DNA of 8,303 nucleotides, from positions 1 through 8,303 of the forward strand of contig JAFTTD010000140.1 in the NCBI GenBank assembly GCA_017466965.1, written 5' to 3'. Each line of letters begins with the position of its first letter. The first letter of the stretch is position 1. Below are positions 5,604-8,303 of this stretch, piece after piece. The stretch comes from Bacteroidaceae bacterium (GTDB lineage: Bacteria > Bacteroidota > Bacteroidia > Bacteroidales > Bacteroidaceae). The notes beneath the pieces are model-generated. The model had not been told where the DNA came from and ran no database searches. It saw nothing but the letters and a program-made list of their open reading frames with translations. The translations under genes and the position numbers were made by a program.

Positions 5604-7916
5604 ATGCTTCTTGAAGAAATAGACACCACTGTAAGAAGTCTAAACAACGAGGCTAACAGATTTCTCTTATCTGACACTGCACACTTTCTGCGCGACATCA
5701 TTGACGGCAGTGACATTCCTTTCATCTACGAAAAAACCGGGAACAAATTCAAGCATATAATGATTGACGAGTTCCAAGACACTTCTGCGTTACAATGGGA
5801 AAATTTCAAACCATTATTGGCAAACAGTCTTTCTGAAAACAACAAGTGCTTGATTGTAGGAGATGTAAAACAAAGTATTTACAGATGGAGAAACAGCGAC
5901 TGGAGTATTCTTAACAACATAAAATCCGGATATTTCTCTCAAGAAACAGAAATTTTAGAAAGAAAAACCAACTATCGCAGTTCTGAAAGAGTTATTGACT
6001 TCAACAACATTTTTTTCAGAAATGCAGAAACTAACTTGAACTGTAGGTATGAAGAATTAACAGGAAACAAATCTACAGACATGTCGATGGCATACAATGA
6101 CGTTGTACAGATTATTGCAAAAAAGAATTTAGGCAAGGGATATGTTAAAGTTGAGTATCTCGACTGTGACAAAAAGAAAATTGACGAGAACGACGAAAAC
6201 ACAGCAGAGCTTCTTTTCAAACTATCTGAAACATCCGAAAACGAAACAGACTTTTTAAATTATAAACACCTGTGTCTAAACAGAATAAAAGATAATATTA
6301 AAGCATTAATAGAAAAAGGAGTAAACCAAAGCGACATTGCTATTCTTACCAGAATCAACGACCACATACCTCTTGTAACAGAGTTTTTGGCCACATATCT
6401 CCCCGAAGTAACCGTTGTAAGTGACGAGGCGTTCAGGCTCGACGCTTCACCTGCTATAAACATAATCATAAGCGCTCTCAAATTGCTAAGCAGAAACAAC
6501 GACAAGTACACCAAAATACTGCTTGCATACAGATACCAGACACATGTCTGCCACAACAATATAATAAAGGACGATTTCAACAGTGTATTCATGTTATCTG
6601 ATAAAGAAGTAGAAGAACTGATTCCTGAACAATTACACGACAACAACATACAGGCACTGCGTATCACTCCATTATATGAGCTGTGTGAAAAGATTTATTC
6701 TTTTTGCAACCTTAGCAGTATTGAAGGAGAAGACGCATATCTCTTTGCCTTCTTTGATAAAGTATCAGCATTCACAAACGAGCAGACAGACGACATTGAC
6801 GAATTTTTAGAATACTGGGAAGACAAACTCAGAAAACAAACTATCCCAAACGGAAATGCAGACGGAATAAGAATGATGTCTATACATAAATCTAAAGGAT
6901 TGGAGTTTCATACAGTCATAATACCGTTCTGTGATTGGAGAATGGGCGGAAAATATACAGACCTAATCTGGTGTACCCCAAAAGAGCATCCATTCGATGA
7001 GCTGCCATTAACCCCTGTAAATTTCACAAAAGAAACAAAAGAGTCTATTTTCTCTGCAGACTACGATTTAGAACTGTTAAAGAACTACTTTGACAAAATG
7101 ACTATCCTGTACGTTGAATTCACGAGAGCTAAAAACAATTTGATAATAATAGCGGGCAACTCAGGAAACAAATCCGCAGGATACAGTGTAAACAATCTAA
7201 TAAAAGAATCTTTGCCAGCGACAGACTATTCTGAAGAAATAGATGGCATAATGAGCACTTTCTGCTATGGTGAGATGATGAAAAGCAAAGAAAAGGAAAT
7301 AGAAGCAAAAGATGCTAACAAAGAAAAAACTAATGTTCTTGAAACAAACTTCTGTCCTGCCAAAGTGAAGTTCATAAGACATGATGATTTTCCGGAATTT
7401 AAGCAATCAAATAAATCAATAAAGTTCATCAACCATGATTCAGAAGATTGTGACGAAGAACAAAAAATGCAGGAGTTCATTGACGAAGGACTAATGTTTC
7501 ACCATTTACTCGAGCTAATCGTTGTACCAGAAGACATTCCCCATGCTATCAGAACATTGGACTCAGAAGGCCATTTCAAAGACATCAGTCACAGGGAACG
7601 AACAAGAGCCATCGTCACAAAAGCATTTAACAAAAAAGAAGTTAAAGAGTGGTTCGCACCTGAATGGGAAGTTATTAATGAATGTACTATACTGCACAAG
7701 GACAGCAATGGCAACATTAAAGAACACCGTCCGGACAGAGTAATAACAAACGGAGAGAAGACCTTAGTCATAGATTACAAAACTGGAAAACAAAACGACA
7801 AAGATGTAGAACAAGTCAAAACATACATAAATCTTCTAAAGCAAATGGGATACAGCAATATCGCTGGCCACATATGGTACATACACAGAAATGACATTAT
7901 AAACATTTCACAATAA
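5604..7916 (+). CDS. addA: AddA C-terminal fragment: helicase motifs II-VI and nuclease
   Basis: An open frame of 770 codons from ATG 5604 (TTG at 5601 is an alternative), beginning 54 bases after the upstream stop. It carries Walker B, motifs III to VI and the complete PD-(D/E)XK nuclease, but no P-loop. It could be made only by reinitiation, which nothing like a ribosome binding site supports, or together with the N-terminal part by readthrough. Its helicase core would need the missing domain 1A strand with the P-loop. The nuclease domain alone might still fold. Confidence 0.6.
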   Translation: MLLEEIDTTVRSLNNEANRFLLSDTAHFLRDIIDGSDIPFIYEKTGNKFKHIMIDEFQDTSALQWENFKPLLANSLSENNKCLIVGDVKQSIYRWRNSDWSILNNIKSGYFSQETEILERKTNYRSSERVIDFNNIFFRNAETNLNCRYEELTGNKSTDMSMAYNDVVQIIAKKNLGKGYVKVEYLDCDKKKIDENDENTAELLFKLSETSENETDFLNYKHLCLNRIKDNIKALIEKGVNQSDIAILTRINDHIPLVTEFLATYLPEVTVVSDEAFRLDASPAINIIISALKLLSRNNDKYTKILLAYRYQTHVCHNNIIKDDFNSVFMLSDKEVEELIPEQLHDNNIQALRITPLYELCEKIYSFCNLSSIEGEDAYLFAFFDKVSAFTNEQTDDIDEFLEYWEDKLRKQTIPNGNADGIRMMSIHKSKGLEFHTVIIPFCDWRMGGKYTDLIWCTPKEHPFDELPLTPVNFTKETKESIFSADYDLELLKNYFDKMTILYVEFTRAKNNLIIIAGNSGNKSAGYSVNNLIKESLPATDYSEEIDGIMSTFCYGEMMKSKEKEIEAKDANKEKTNVLETNFCPAKVKFIRHDDFPEFKQSNKSIKFINHDSEDCDEEQKMQEFIDEGLMFHHLLELIVVPEDIPHAIRTLDSEGHFKDISHRERTRAIVTKAFNKKEVKEWFAPEWEVINECTILHKDSNGNIKEHRPDRVITNGEKTLVIDYKTGKQNDKDVEQVKTYINLLKQMGYSNIAGHIWYIHRNDIINISQ

Positions 7917-7971
7917 AAAACTAAGTATCAATACATTAATCATAAACATTTACACTTACACTTTATATCAA

Positions 7972-8303
7972 ATGCAATCATTCCTAAAATCAGTAGCAGA
8001 AGACCTTATAATTCAAACAGGAGGTAATCTGAAAGATTTGACCATTATATTTCCAAACAAGCGTGCAAACTTATTTTTCAACCAGTATTTAGTACAAACG
8101 ACAGAGAGACCTATATGGAGTCCCCGATATGTCACTATCAGCGAAATGTTCCAAGCATTAAGCAAACAGACATTGGCTGATCCCATAAGTTTGTGCTGCT
8201 ATCTACACAAAGCATTCGTTGACGTGACTAACAGCGAGGTAAGCCTTGACAAATTTTACAGTTGGGCAGAAATGATGTTAAATGACTTTGACGACATTGA
8301 CAA
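7972..8303 (+). CDS. addB: AddB-like PD-(D/E)XK nuclease family protein, 5' part
   Basis: An open frame from ATG 7972 runs off the window after 110 complete codons. The N-terminus MQSFLKSVAEDL, then LTIIFPNKRANLFFNQYL (23-40), WSPRYVTISEMF (49-60) and a segment ending WAEMMLNDFDDIDK closely resembles the start of the Bacteroidetes AddB-like protein. There, the FPNxR segment stands where a degenerate helicase P-loop region lies. AddB is the partner of AddA, with an inactive helicase fold and its own C-terminal nuclease, expected beyond the window. The 55-base gap after addA has no terminator or promoter box, so cotranscription is likely. Nonsense polarity from the addA stop could lower its expression. 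No Shine-Dalgarno is present; the leader is A/T-rich as elsewhere in the window. Confidence 0.8.
   Translation, partial: MQSFLKSVAEDLIIQTGGNLKDLTIIFPNKRANLFFNQYLVQTTERPIWSPRYVTISEMFQALSKQTLADPISLCCYLHKAFVDVTNSEVSLDKFYSWAEMMLNDFDDID

Larger units (their letters stand above)
4578..7916 (+). pseudogene. addA: AddA-type UvrD/Rep helicase-nuclease, interrupted by in-frame TAA at codon 324
   Basis: AddA is the helicase-nuclease subunit of AddAB, which resects double-strand breaks to load RecA, the role of RecBCD in enterobacteria. The undisrupted frame would be 1,112 codons, in the family range. Codons 15-27 carry Walker A KASAGSGKT and 44-61 motif Ia. After the stop come motif II IDEFQD (Asp397, Glu398), motif III GDVKQSIYRWR (428-438), motif IV NYRSS (465-469), motif V SIHKSKGLEF (768-777) and motif VI VEFTRAK with Arg850. 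A C-terminal PD-(D/E)XK nuclease follows: FHHLLE (974-979), HRPDRV (Asp1053) and VIDYKTG (Asp1066, Lys1068). The frame continues without a shift across the TAA. ATG 4578 gives a 22-base overlap with the glycosyltransferase; ATG 4596 gives a 4-base ATGA overlap, places the P-loop as near the start as in relatives, and may be the true start. A partner addB-like gene follows 55 bases later. Confidence 0.83.

Noticed and set aside
4913..5725. Minus-strand frames within addA
   Set aside because: They are shadows of a strongly supported coding region, with hydrophobic and serine-rich translations typical of antisense frames in A-rich genes.

Overview
The window looks like chromosomal DNA from a Bacteroidota bacterium, most likely Bacteroidales and plausibly Prevotella-like. 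Three things point there: a Bacteroidetes-type serine palmitoyltransferase; TAnnTTTG-type -7 promoter boxes (TAAATTTG three times, two of them inside an identical 12-mer); and AT-rich leaders with no Shine-Dalgarno sequence before any start codon. Family assignments come from remembered motifs and overall similarity, not from a search.

Layout, left to right. (1) The 3' part of an unrecognised multi-pass membrane protein (+) runs in from the left edge to 551. (2) A strong 18-bp hairpin sits between two convergent genes. (3) The serine palmitoyltransferase gene spt (-, 693-1880) is interrupted by an in-frame TAG. (4) A 372-bp AT-rich gap holds the likely spt promoter and several inverted repeats. 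(5) An intact rarA/mgsA AAA+ ATPase gene (-, 2253-3512) ends in tandem TAG TAA stops. (6) A divergent promoter region follows. (7) A family 2 glycosyltransferase gene (+, 3715-4599) overlaps (8) an addA-type helicase-nuclease gene (+, 4578-7916), which is interrupted by an in-frame TAA. (9) The first 110 codons of an addB-like partner (+, from 7972) run off the right edge.

The right half reads as a glycosyltransferase-addA-addB transcription unit. AddAB is the RecBCD-equivalent complex that resects double-strand breaks, and divergent RarA acts at stalled forks, so replication and recombination repair genes cluster here. Spt makes the first committed intermediate of the sphingolipids typical of this phylum.

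The most notable observation is that two otherwise well-preserved genes each carry a single in-frame nonsense codon, with the reading frame and family motifs intact on both sides. That could mean fresh inactivating mutations, sequence or assembly error, or (less likely) recoding. I found no CRISPR array, insertion sequence, tRNA, rRNA or clearly new system.
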